From Bacillota bacterium (lineage in GTDB: Bacteria > Bacillota_C > Negativicutes > JAEYSJ01), in assembly GCA_023434855.1 (NCBI GenBank), contig JAEYSJ010000278.1, forward strand, positions 1 to 57,197: DNA of 57,197 nt, in the 5' to 3' direction. Shown here piece by piece: positions 45,558-54,134 of this stretch. The translations under genes were made by a program, and so were the position numbers. Every line of letters begins with the position of its first letter. The stretch's first letter is position 1. A model generated the notes under the pieces. That model saw only the letters and a list, made by a program, of their open reading frames with translations. It searched no databases and was not told the origin of the DNA.

Positions 45558-46334
45558 GTGAAAATTGTTGCTATTAACGGAAGTCCCAAAGGAAAAGACG
45601 GTAATACCAATGTCATGGTGGATGCCTTTTTAAAAGGAGCCCAGGAGGCTGGAGCAAAAACAGTTAATGTCTTTCTGGCGGAAAAAGAGATCAATCATTG
45701 CCGAGGCTGTCATAGCTGCTGGTTCAATACTCCTGGTGAATGCATATTTAAAGATGATATGACAGAAATATTGTCTCTCGGCCAGGAAACAGATGTTTTA
45801 GTCTTGGCTACACCACTAAAATATGCCAACATGTCCAGCATATTAAAAGTTTTTATTGACCGGCTTATAGTGCTGTGCAATCCATATTTTGAAAAAAATG
45901 CACAGGGAACAAGGCATCCGAAAAAAACGGCGGCAGCAGAAACGCAATCCTCCTTTTATCGTTCCAAACTGGTAATGATAGCCAGCGGCGCTCTTGGCAC
46001 CAGATACCATTTTCAGGTAATTTCCCACTGGATTAAGAAGTTGGCTTTCTACAATCACACAGATGTAATTGGGGAAATATATGCTCCTCAGGGAAGTCTT
46101 CTCACTACCCAGGAAGCACAACTACGACCTATTATTGATAATTATCTGCAGCTTCTGGAAAAGGCGGGAATGGAGATTGCTACTATAAGCAGGTTAACAG
46201 AGGAAACCACAAAATCATTGGCACAGAACTTTATTCCTGATGCTATTTATATTGAACAAGTTAACAATTTTTTCGATAGTCTGCTAAGTAAGCTGGACCA
46301 TCCCTACTTAAAAAAGCAAACAAAATTCATCTAA
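45558..46334 (+). CDS. iron-sulfur flavoprotein (Isf-like) 3
   Basis: 258 residues from the GTG at 45558, with GTGAGGAAAG eight bases upstream; the frame is open to 45543. FMN loop IVAINGSPKGKDGNT, cysteine motif CRGCHSCWFNTPGEC and ATPLKYANMSSILKVFIDR are conserved with the other two Isf proteins. No clear terminator follows, so NudC could be read through from the same transcript. Confidence 0.88.
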   Translation: MKIVAINGSPKGKDGNTNVMVDAFLKGAQEAGAKTVNVFLAEKEINHCRGCHSCWFNTPGECIFKDDMTEILSLGQETDVLVLATPLKYANMSSILKVFIDRLIVLCNPYFEKNAQGTRHPKKTAAAETQSSFYRSKLVMIASGALGTRYHFQVISHWIKKLAFYNHTDVIGEIYAPQGSLLTTQEAQLRPIIDNYLQLLEKAGMEIATISRLTEETTKSLAQNFIPDAIYIEQVNNFFDSLLSKLDHPYLKKQTKFI

Positions 46335-46396
46335 TAAGTATTTTTATGATATTATTGAGATGAATGTACGTTACCATCAAAGGTGGGATAATACAA

Positions 46397-47197
46397 ATGG
46401 ATTGCAATACACCTGAGCACACCTGTAAAAATGCATACTGGTTTTTATTTTACAATGATGAACTTTTAGTTAAGGAAAATACAAAAATCCCCAGCATAAC
46501 GCTTATACGTGATGTAAAAATTCTAAATTTTAAACCAACAAGTATCCAGTATATAGGTTTATTGAACGGGAATAAATGTTATGCTGCAAATATAGCTAAT
46601 GAAAACATACCTAAAGGATTTTCCTTCAAAAAATTAATTCTATTATACGGTCAGCTGGCAGATCAACATTTCTGGTTTGCAGGTCGCGCTTTTCATATGA
46701 TGAGTTGGCTGAAAAGCAACAAATTCTGCAGTTGCTGCGGGAATAGCATGAATGTACTAACTCAGGAATTTGCTGCCAAATGTTCACATTGCGGCCATAT
46801 TGTTTATCCCCGGATCTCGCCTGCCATTATCGTTGCTGTTGTGAAGGACGATAAACTTCTCCTCGTGCGCTCACGTGGACTTCCCCCTGGCATGTATAGT
46901 GTTATTGCCGGATTTGTTGAACCTGGAGAAACACTTGAAGCTTGCGTAAAAAGAGAACTACAAGAAGAAGTCGGCATTGAAGTAACAAATATCAGCTATT
47001 TTGGCAATCAGCCATGGCCATTTCCCGATTCACTGATGATTGCATTTACAGCACAGTATGCAGCCGGAAAAATTACGATTGATCATGAAGAGATTGTCGA
47101 TGCCGGCTGGTTTGGGGCAAGTGAACTTCCTGACATTCCGCCAAAGGGCATTATCGCCAGGCAATTAGTTGATTGGTTCGTCGATTATATAAAATAA
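46397..47197 (+). CDS. nudC: NAD+ diphosphatase / deNADding Nudix hydrolase
   Basis: 266 residues from the ATG at 46397, with AAAGGTGG nine bases upstream; the frame opens at 46364. Zinc ribbon CSCCG...CSHCG lies near residues 112-135. The Nudix box GFVEPGETLEACVKRELQEEVGI is near 175, and the NADH-specific QPWPFPDSLM follows it. The enzyme hydrolyses NAD(H) to NMN(H) and AMP and can remove NAD caps from RNA. Its location after redox operon 3 fits NAD(P)H turnover, but joint transcription is unproven. Confidence 0.93.
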   Translation: MDCNTPEHTCKNAYWFLFYNDELLVKENTKIPSITLIRDVKILNFKPTSIQYIGLLNGNKCYAANIANENIPKGFSFKKLILLYGQLADQHFWFAGRAFHMMSWLKSNKFCSCCGNSMNVLTQEFAAKCSHCGHIVYPRISPAIIVAVVKDDKLLLVRSRGLPPGMYSVIAGFVEPGETLEACVKRELQEEVGIEVTNISYFGNQPWPFPDSLMIAFTAQYAAGKITIDHEEIVDAGWFGASELPDIPPKGIIARQLVDWFVDYIK

Positions 47198-47279
47198 TTT
47201 AGGTAGACCATCCCTCCGTTTGTAGAAATCGAATCGTTAATGCAACTGAGGAATACAATGCAACAGGAGGCTTATCGCG

Positions 47280-47711
47280 ATGATTTCAGAAAACACATCA
47301 ATAATTAAAAAACAGGGCTGCCCCTTCTGCGAACTTGAAAAAACAGACTATCTATTGGAAAACGAATTAGCTTTCGTTAAATTAGACATCCGTCCTGTTA
47401 CCGAAGGGCACAGCTTAATAATTCCCAAAAGACACTTTGCCGATTATTTTGCTGCTACCCAAGCGGAAAAAGCGGCCATGGATGACCTTATGCGCATCCG
47501 GCACGATGAGTTGCTTAACAGCGATATTACAATTGAAGGCTTTAATATAGGAGCCAATTGTGGTAAAGTTGCGGGACAGACAGTATTGCACTGCCACATT
47601 CATTTAATTCCGCGCAGGAAAAACGATATTGAAAATTCCAAAGCTGAAATTCTAAAAGATGGGATACGGGGGGCAATTCGCCGAAGAGTGTCCTGTCACC
47701 ATATTGATTAG
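47280..47711 (+). CDS. HIT-family hydrolase
   Basis: 143 residues with CAGGAGGCTTATCGCG before the ATG. The histidine-triad motif VLHCHIHLIPRR (HxHxH) is near residue 100, and a Cys pair CPFCELE is near the N-terminus. HIT proteins cleave nucleotide-phosphate bonds such as adenylyl-lysine or dinucleoside polyphosphates. The exact substrate cannot be told. Confidence 0.92.
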   Translation: MISENTSIIKKQGCPFCELEKTDYLLENELAFVKLDIRPVTEGHSLIIPKRHFADYFAATQAEKAAMDDLMRIRHDELLNSDITIEGFNIGANCGKVAGQTVLHCHIHLIPRRKNDIENSKAEILKDGIRGAIRRRVSCHHID

Positions 47712-47745
47712 CCGTGAAATCGCCGGAAACAAGAATAACCATAAC

Positions 47746-47777
47746 TAAGAGCTCTGCCATCACCGGCAGAGCTCTTA
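47746..47777. terminator. bidirectional terminator between HIT and hypD-like genes
   Basis: TAAGAGCTCTGCC and GGCAGAGCTCTTA form a perfect 13-bp stem with a six-base loop, between convergent genes. Confidence 0.85.
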
Positions 47778-47842
47778 ATTATAGCTTATATTGTAATTTC
47801 TTTAACCAATTCTATGCCCTTGCCGAGTATATTAGTTCTATT

Positions 47843-50224
47843 CTAGCCTATGCCGCCAAAGCTCTGCTCTGTCCGGGCAATAATCTCATCCTGCAGATCT
47901 TTATTCAGGTTGTTGAAATAATCACTGTAGCCGGCCACCCGTACGATTAAATCCCTATATTCTTCCGGACGTTGCTGTGCATCAAGCAGTGTTTTACGAT
48001 CAACCACATTAAACTGAATATGGTGTCCGTCAAGATTAAAATAGGTTCTGACCAGGGCGGCCATGTTTTCCAGCCCTTCTTCCCCGGCAACTACAGCAGG
48101 GGTAAATTTCTGATTAAGCAGCGTTCCTCCGGTGCGCAGGTGATCCATTTTGGCGGCTGATTTAATAGCTGCGGTAGGACCTTGCCTATCGGCACCTTGT
48201 TCGGGAGAAATGCCTTCCGACAGGGGTTTTCCGGCCAAACGCCCATTGGGGCTGGCACCCATAACCGAACCAAAATAAACGTGGCAGGTGGTTGGCAGCA
48301 TATCAATGCGATAAACACCGCCTTTCATGTTTTTCCGTCCGTTGACTGTTTCATAAAAGGCATTAAATGCTTCCACCATCAACCTGTCGGCATAATCATC
48401 ATCATTTCCGTATTTAGGTGTTTTATTGGCAACCATATTGCGAATAACATCCCAGCCGGCGAAATTGGCAGCCATTGCCTGTCGCAATTCCTGCATGGAA
48501 AACCGTTGTTTATCAAACACGTTATATTTTATGGCGGCAAGACAGTCGGTCAGTGTGCCGATTCCCACCCCCTGAATATAAGAAGTATTGTACCTGGCAC
48601 CGCCGGAATTGTAGTCCCGGCCATTGGCAATACAATCGGAGACCAGAATAGATAAGAAGGGGCAAGGCATGTGTTCGGCATAAATTTTTTCAATAATATT
48701 ATTGCCTTTGATTTTAACATCCACAAAATACCTGAGCTGTTGTTGGAAGGCTGTAAATAGTTCTTCATAGGACCGGTAATCTTCTGCCGCCCCGGTTTGC
48801 AATCCTAATTGTTTGCCGGCAACAGGATCAAAGCCATTATTCAAAGTAATCTCCAGTATTTTGGGCAAATTCAGATAACCTGTCAATATATAGGCTTCCT
48901 TACCAAAGGCTCCGGTTTCCACACAGCCGCTGGCACCGCCCTCCCGTGCGTCGTTAATGTCCTTACCGGCCCGCAAAAGCTCCTGAACGATAGCATCGGT
49001 ATTATACATCGCCGGTTGTCCCCAGCCTTTACGGGAAATCTCGCAGACCTTTTTTACAAATTTATGCGGTGACTTACGGCTGATCTGCACATTGGAGCTT
49101 GGTTGCAGCAGCCGCATCTCGTCCATAACGTCCAAAATAAGATAAGTTACGTCATTTACCCCGTCTGCTCCCTCAGCGGTAATACCACCGCTGTTGATAT
49201 TGGCAAAATCGGTATATGTGGCGCTTTCTTTTAGCGTGATGCCTACCTTAGGCGGCGCAGGCTGGTTGTTAAATTTCACCCACAAACATTCCAGCAGTTC
49301 TTTGGCCTTATCTGAAGTAAGAGTTTCCTCGGCTAACCCTTTCGTATAAAAAGAATATAAGTGCTGATCCAGTCGCCCGGGGCTATAGGCATCCCAGTTG
49401 TTAAGCTCGGAAGTCACACCAATATGTACAAACCAATACATCTGCAATGCCTGGGCAAAAGTTTCCGGCTTATGGGCCGGCACTACTTCGCAGTTGGCAG
49501 CAATATCTAAAAGTTCCGCTTTCCTGGTTTCATCATGTTCGTTTTGGGCCAATTCCCGTGCGTAAGCGGCATAACGCCTGCCGTAGATTATGATGGCGTC
49601 ACAGCAGATCATCATGGCTTCCAGTTGCGTCTTTTTTTCATAGGCTTGCTCATCATTTAGAAAATCGAGGGCATCAATAGCAGCCTGAATTTCCGCTTTA
49701 AAGTCCAAAAAACCCTTTTGGTACATCTTGCCGTCCGCCACTGTGTGTCCCGGTGCCCGCTGTTCCATAAATTCCGTAAAAATGCCGCTTTCATAGCAGT
49801 CCAGCCACTGCCGGGACATATGGGCCATTATCTTATTACGCAGCGCCCGCTCCCGCCAATACGGAATAATTTGTTCTGCCTGAATTTCCCTGGCTGAATC
49901 ACTGACTTGAAAAGATATCTTTTCCCGCCGGCTCATCACCGCAAAGTCCTCCAGCGTGTGACAACACAATTCCGGATAAGTAGGTGCCAATTGCGGGCCT
50001 TCCCCCTTTTCCCCCACAATCAGCTCACCTTCATTTATACAGAGTTTTTTATTTTCCATAATGTGTTTAAAAGTCAAAGCCCTGAGTACAGGCGTTTCCA
50101 CTGTTCCGGCATATTGCCGGTAAGCTTCGCTGACCAGGACGGCCCGCTCAATAGATATACCCGGCACAGCAGTGACACTCTGTGTTCTTAGTTTTCTGAT
50201 CCTGGCATTCATACCTCGTTCCAT
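47843..50224 (-). CDS. hypD: glycyl radical enzyme, probable trans-4-hydroxy-L-proline dehydratase
   Basis: 793 residues from the ATG at 50224, chosen because GGAGGATGATTGT precedes it; the frame opens at 50320 within the activase gene. The thiyl-radical cysteine is in GASGCVETGAFGKEAYILTG (C434) and the radical glycine in RVAGYSD (G765). A GCVE motif, not the Cys-Cys of pyruvate formate-lyase, marks a dehydratase-type enzyme. Segments such as MYWFVHIGVTSELNNWDAY and KFNNQPAPPKVGITLKES resemble, from memory, HypD of Clostridioides. HypD removes water from trans-4-hydroxyproline to give pyrroline-5-carboxylate, so proline can be made or fermented. The specificity needs a proper alignment; no proC gene is adjacent. 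Confidence 0.75.
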   Translation of the reverse strand: MERGMNARIRKLRTQSVTAVPGISIERAVLVSEAYRQYAGTVETPVLRALTFKHIMENKKLCINEGELIVGEKGEGPQLAPTYPELCCHTLEDFAVMSRREKISFQVSDSAREIQAEQIIPYWRERALRNKIMAHMSRQWLDCYESGIFTEFMEQRAPGHTVADGKMYQKGFLDFKAEIQAAIDALDFLNDEQAYEKKTQLEAMMICCDAIIIYGRRYAAYARELAQNEHDETRKAELLDIAANCEVVPAHKPETFAQALQMYWFVHIGVTSELNNWDAYSPGRLDQHLYSFYTKGLAEETLTSDKAKELLECLWVKFNNQPAPPKVGITLKESATYTDFANINSGGITAEGADGVNDVTYLILDVMDEMRLLQPSSNVQISRKSPHKFVKKVCEISRKGWGQPAMYNTDAIVQELLRAGKDINDAREGGASGCVETGAFGKEAYILTGYLNLPKILEITLNNGFDPVAGKQLGLQTGAAEDYRSYEELFTAFQQQLRYFVDVKIKGNNIIEKIYAEHMPCPFLSILVSDCIANGRDYNSGGARYNTSYIQGVGIGTLTDCLAAIKYNVFDKQRFSMQELRQAMAANFAGWDVIRNMVANKTPKYGNDDDYADRLMVEAFNAFYETVNGRKNMKGGVYRIDMLPTTCHVYFGSVMGASPNGRLAGKPLSEGISPEQGADRQGPTAAIKSAAKMDHLRTGGTLLNQKFTPAVVAGEEGLENMAALVRTYFNLDGHHIQFNVVDRKTLLDAQQRPEEYRDLIVRVAGYSDYFNNLNKDLQDEIIARTEQSFGGIG

Positions 50225-50228
50225 ACAA

Positions 50229-51131
50229 TCATCCTCCAATCTTGGTTGTAAGACCACAAGCTGCAAACATGCCCCGAATTTCTGCCAGTCGCTCCGGCGA
50301 AGGCGCAGACAATTCTTCACCCGAATATTTTCTGTTTAAACGCAGGTATTTGCCTTTGCCGATATTATGATAGGGCAAAAGATTAACCATGGCAATATTC
50401 AGGTTCCGGATGAATTCGATGGTAGCACTGATGTTGTCATTACCGGTATTAATTCCGGCGATCAGCGGCACCCGTAAATTTATCCTGGCGCCTGCAGCGG
50501 ACAATTTGCACAGGTTTTCCAGAATAAGATCATTGTCTTGCCCGGTATATTTTTTGTGCAATCGAGAATCCATTATTTTAAGATCATACAAGAAAATCTC
50601 GGTAAATTCCAGTAAACGCTCAAAGTATGTAAAAGGAACATAACCGCAAGTATCTACAGCCACAGCAACTCCCTGTTTTTTGCATGCCGTCACCAATTCG
50701 GTCACAAAATCAATTTGACACAACGCCTCGCCCCCGGATAGCGTAACACCGCCACCTGACTGTTCATAAAAAGGCTTGTCCTTTTCTATTTCCCGGGAAA
50801 GTTCGGCTACGCTATACTCACGCCCGGCTATTTCACGGGCATTGGGCAAGCAGTAGTCAACACATTTTTCACAAAAAACACACTTCTCCTGCTCATGGCT
50901 CACTGTTCCTGCATCTATGACAACAGCCCCTTGGCCACAGTGACTGGCGCATTGATGGCAATTTACACATTTTCCGGGATTAAGCAGCATCTCCCGGCCA
51001 AACTGTTGACTCTCGGGATTGTGACACCACCAGCAGTTCAAAGGACACCCCTTAAAAAAAACAGTCGTCCTAATTCCCGGACCATCATGGACACAAAATT
51101 TCTGGATATCAAAAATCATTGCTTTGTTCAT
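50229..51131 (-). CDS. hypE: glycyl radical enzyme activase (radical SAM)
   Basis: 300 residues. The radical-SAM motif is CPLNCWWC (CX3CX2C) near residue 30, with HDGPGIRTTVFFKGCP before it. Two ferredoxin-type cluster motifs (CVNCHQCASHC and CVFCEKCVDYC) occupy about 55-100, as in the dehydratase activases. GGGVTLSGGEAL and the Cys-containing barrel follow. It cleaves SAM and abstracts hydrogen from the active-site glycine of the enzyme just downstream, four bases after its stop. The ribosome binding site is weak (GGTGATGTA). Confidence 0.88.
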   Translation of the reverse strand: MNKAMIFDIQKFCVHDGPGIRTTVFFKGCPLNCWWCHNPESQQFGREMLLNPGKCVNCHQCASHCGQGAVVIDAGTVSHEQEKCVFCEKCVDYCLPNAREIAGREYSVAELSREIEKDKPFYEQSGGGVTLSGGEALCQIDFVTELVTACKKQGVAVAVDTCGYVPFTYFERLLEFTEIFLYDLKIMDSRLHKKYTGQDNDLILENLCKLSAAGARINLRVPLIAGINTGNDNISATIEFIRNLNIAMVNLLPYHNIGKGKYLRLNRKYSGEELSAPSPERLAEIRGMFAACGLTTKIGG

Positions 51132-51363
51132 TACATCACCACATTATAGTTCACTCTGTCAGACATTGCTATTACTGCCTGCAGCCAGGAAATCCGGCTG
51201 ATAAAGCTTGCCTTGTCATGAATAACCGGAGTGTGGCTTTCGCTATATAGCTAATATATTATATATAAACAAAAAAAGCCAGGTATAAAAATTAAATTCT
51301 CTGAAATCATTTCTTTCATTATAAATCTGAACGAATTGATATTGCGGCTTTGGGAATACGACT

Positions 51364-51560
51364 AACCACAGAGGTCACAGAGGACACAGAGGAGTTTTAT
51401 TATACCAGCATTCTTCTATGTCCTAAGCTCAATGTGTTACACTTTATCACCGGATAATTCTTAATCCTGTGCGATAATATCGCACCGTTCCACTCCGTGT
51501 CCTCTGTGCCCTCTGTGGTTCAAAAACACTAGCCCTAAACTACCTATTGCCTGAGAACTT
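51364..51560. repeat. CACAGAGG inverted-repeat element, copy 2
   Basis: Left arm 51364-51392 (AACCACAGAGGTCACAGAGG and onward) and right arm 51493-51520 (ending CCTCTGTGGTT) are near-complementary. The tail TTCAAAAACACTAGC, ACCTA and AGAACTTAT matches copy 1. It lies in a 498-bp gap between the activase and the EF-hand gene; besides this element and a terminator I see nothing coding there. Confidence 0.8.
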
Positions 51561-51580
51561 ATCTATTCTGATACTATAGC

Positions 51581-51611
51581 AAAAGCCCGTGTCCAAATAA
51601 TTGACACGGGC
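51581..51611 (-). terminator. terminator of the EF-hand gene
   Basis: GCCCGTGTC and GACACGGGC form a 9-bp perfect stem, followed on the minus strand by TTTT. Confidence 0.85.
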
Positions 51612-51629
51612 CTTGAAGGCAAGTTTTTA

Positions 51630-52778
51630 TTAAGAATTGCCGTATTGCTGTTGGAGTTGCCACAGCAAGCTTTGCATTTGCAAGCTGTCCAAGCTGTTGA
51701 CACTGGAACCGTTGTTAGAACTGGAACTAGAGCTGGAGTTAGTATTATCTAATGGCGGAGGCGGAGGTGGCGGATATGCATAAGCATACTGCGCACTAGT
51801 GCTGGAACTGCTGGAATCAGTGCTGCTTGTCGAAGCAGTAGTCGAAGAAGGCGCATTGTTCATGGCCGTTTCGAATTCGGATTCAGTCAATGATCCTGAG
51901 CTATCTGTGTCGAAGCTGTTAAAGAGATTCTCGGCCATCGCCTGGGTAACATCACTGGGACGTGCTGCCGCAAATTCAGACGCACTCACTGAGCCATCGC
52001 CGTTAGTGTCCATTTTACTGAACATTTCCGACGCGGATAGCTTAGTAGGTGTTGTGGTGCTGGTACTACTAGTGCTAGCGTTGCTGCCGGACTCTTCTAA
52101 CTGCTGCAGCTCGCTTTCCATACTTGTCAAATCAGAACTGGTAGCAGTACCATTAGCTACTTTCTCTAAAAAGGCTGCCAAATCGGAGGCAAGGCTGCTT
52201 GTACTACTGGTACTGCTGGTGCTGCTGGTATCTGACGGCGGTGGCGGCGCTGCCTGCTGTAATTCGCTTTTCATGCTCGTCAAATCCGAGTCAGTAACAG
52301 TACCATTGGCCACTTTGTTTAAAAAGCTTACCACATCGGAAGCAAGGCTGTTGGTGCTGTTTGTGCCGCTTGTACTGCTAGTGCTGCTGGTGCCGGACTG
52401 TTGTTGTAATTGCTGCAGTTCGCTTTGCATGTTTGTCAAATCAGAACTGGTAACAGTGCCATTAGCTACCTTACTCAGGAAGCTGCTAATATCGGAATCA
52501 ATATTGCTGCTGTTTTGAGGCGGTAGCGGCGGTGGAGCTGCCTGTTGCGTAGTGGAACTACCATCTGTGGCGTTGCCGGAACTGTCATATGACAAAAATG
52601 ATATTTGCGGCGAACTGAGTTGAAAAGAATCACTAAGACCGCTTACGCCTTGAACAGCGGTTGAACTCGAAGATGCCTGGACAGAACTATCAGTTGTCGC
52701 ATTGGTCGATGTAGTCGCTGTGGTAAAATATTGAGCAAGCAATGAGTACAAATAAGGATTTACAGATGAAATACTCAT
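51630..52778 (-). CDS. repetitive Ser/Thr/Pro-rich protein with EF-hand pair
   Basis: 382 residues with AAGGAGGACATTAA before the ATG. No signal peptide is evident. Three copies of a roughly 35-residue unit, centred on FLxKVANGTxTxSDLTxMxSELQQ, lie at about 95-130, 150-180 and 205-235, separated by Ser/Thr-rich linkers. A pair of EF-hand calcium loops, DTNGDGSVSASE and DTDSSGSLTESE, lies at about 250-300. Proline tracts occur at both ends. Similar EF-hand plus low-complexity proteins exist in several Firmicutes and are of unknown function. A calcium-dependent surface or secreted protein is possible, but not shown. Confidence 0.78.
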   Translation of the reverse strand: MSISSVNPYLYSLLAQYFTTATTSTNATTDSSVQASSSSTAVQGVSGLSDSFQLSSPQISFLSYDSSGNATDGSSTTQQAAPPPLPPQNSSNIDSDISSFLSKVANGTVTSSDLTNMQSELQQLQQQSGTSSTSSTSGTNSTNSLASDVVSFLNKVANGTVTDSDLTSMKSELQQAAPPPPSDTSSTSSTSSTSSLASDLAAFLEKVANGTATSSDLTSMESELQQLEESGSNASTSSTSTTTPTKLSASEMFSKMDTNGDGSVSASEFAAARPSDVTQAMAENLFNSFDTDSSGSLTESEFETAMNNAPSSTTASTSSTDSSSSSTSAQYAYAYPPPPPPPLDNTNSSSSSSSNNGSSVNSLDSLQMQSLLWQLQQQYGNS

Positions 52779-52948
52779 TTAATGTCCTCCTTATACTATA
52801 TTCGGGTGTTTTTCTGCCTCCTGGCATTTATATCGTACTATTATCTTTGAAATTTCTTTGACATTGTGAAAAAAATTACAAAAAACTGCAATATTTTTAT
52901 TTCAGTCCGTATTCTCTCTGTCCTGTGCAAAAAAACGCTAGCCCCAAT

Positions 52949-53746
52949 CTAATTCCCATTCTTATCGGCTTTGCGTATTTCATCCCATATCTTTTGACAT
53001 ATCACTTCATTGCCGGCGATAATTGAAACCTTTCTGTCTTCACGAAAATGAATCACTTTTCCTCCTGCTTCCTGCACCAGCAGAATTCCGGCCGCTGCAT
53101 CCCAAGTTGAAAGATTAAGTTCCCAATAGCCGTCAAACTTTCCGGCAGCAACACATGCCAGGTCGTAAGCCGCGGCTCCCATACGTCTGACTGCCCGGGC
53201 TTTTAAAATGATTTCGTTAAAATATGTTAAATTGTTTGCTTCATGTTCGGCTATATCATAAGGAAATCCGGTAGCCAATACACTCTCTATAAGTTCTGTT
53301 TTTCCCGAGACCTCCAGTCGTTCCCCGTTCAGATACGCGCCTTGTTGTCTTACAGCAGTAAACATTTGACCCACAGCCGGCGCATATACCACGCCAAGTA
53401 CTGTTTCCCCCGTGCATTGCAAAGCAATGGACACCGCAAATATCGGCAGCCCCTGGGCATAATTGGTGGTGCCGTCCAGCGGATCCACTACCCAGGTATA
53501 ATCAGAACCGGTTTGCATTAACCCTGACTCTTCTGCCAGAATGGCGTGCTCAGGATACTGTTCCCGGATAAATTGTACTATCCTTGCTTCCGATTGTTTA
53601 TCGATCTCAGTCACTAAGTCTATTCCCGTTGATTTAGTATTAATCCCAAGGTTTTTCCTTCCAAGGTTTTTTAATTGCAAAGTCCCTACCTCGAACGCAA
53701 TTTCTTTTACCTTTTTCAGTGTTTCAGAAAGATCTATATTTGCCAT
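52949..53746 (-). CDS. suhB: inositol monophosphatase family protein
   Basis: 265 residues with AATGGAGGTCATTT before the ATG. Metal-site motifs in order: LAEESG (about 70), WVVDPLDGTTNYAQGLPIFAVSI (about 86) and WDAAAGILLVQEAGG (about 215). The family hydrolyses inositol phosphates and related sugar phosphates or 3'-phosphoadenosine compounds. Which of these applies here cannot be told. The upstream region contains the tandem 85-bp duplication. Confidence 0.88.
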   Translation of the reverse strand: MANIDLSETLKKVKEIAFEVGTLQLKNLGRKNLGINTKSTGIDLVTEIDKQSEARIVQFIREQYPEHAILAEESGLMQTGSDYTWVVDPLDGTTNYAQGLPIFAVSIALQCTGETVLGVVYAPAVGQMFTAVRQQGAYLNGERLEVSGKTELIESVLATGFPYDIAEHEANNLTYFNEIILKARAVRRMGAAAYDLACVAAGKFDGYWELNLSTWDAAAGILLVQEAGGKVIHFREDRKVSIIAGNEVICQKIWDEIRKADKNGN

Positions 53747-53784
53747 AAATGACCTCCATTAATTAAGAAAAATGTTCTTTTTTT

Positions 53785-53977
53785 GAACTGGGAAGAATTT
53801 AAGTTACTTTTCGGCTAGACTGCAGTAATTGCTTGTTTGTACTTTCCCGAAAAGTTATAAATTCTGATCTGGTGGAAAAAACGCAGTTTTCGGAACTGGG
53901 AAGAATTTAAGTTACTTTTCGGCTAGACTGCAGTAATTGCTTGTTTGTACTTTCCCGAAAAGTTATAAATTCTGATC
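53785..53977. repeat. tandem perfect 85-bp duplication
   Basis: The 85 bases at 53785-53869 are repeated without change at 53893-53977, a period of 108. Each copy holds an imperfect hairpin: GAATTTAAGTTACTTTTCGG against CCGAAAAGTTATAAATTC, with about 34 bases between the arms. It lies upstream of the minus-strand suhB-like gene, where it could be part of its leader. Confidence 0.85.
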
Positions 53978-54066
53978 CAGTAAGAATATACTCAAACATC
54001 ATTCAAGCTATTATAGATATTATTGTATACTATTCCGGTAAAAATTACATTATAAGTTAGTTTCCA

Positions 54067-54095
54067 TTGACATTAAATAAGGAAAATTTTATACT
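54067..54095 (+). promoter_or_regulatory. sigma-A promoter upstream of the EAL gene
   Basis: TTGACA at 54067-54072 and TATACT at 54090-54095 are 17 bases apart. The start of transcription would be near 54102. Confidence 0.7.
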
Positions 54096-54134
54096 TAATG
54101 ACAGAATAACTTATGAATATACAAAAATGGCAAT

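Noticed and set aside
47843..50224. Pyruvate formate-lyase
   Set aside because: The active site has a single Cys in GCVE and not the adjacent Cys pair, and the activase has two additional ferredoxin clusters.
51799..52518. A long plus-strand open frame of 239 codons opposite the EF-hand gene
   Set aside because: It is the antisense of Ser/Thr repeats (Leu/Val-rich by complement), has no ribosome binding site, and the minus-strand gene has clear EF-hand motifs and a terminator.
53785..53977. CRISPR array
   Set aside because: Only two copies, 85 bases long and 23 bases apart, with no cas genes. It is a tandem duplication, not an array.
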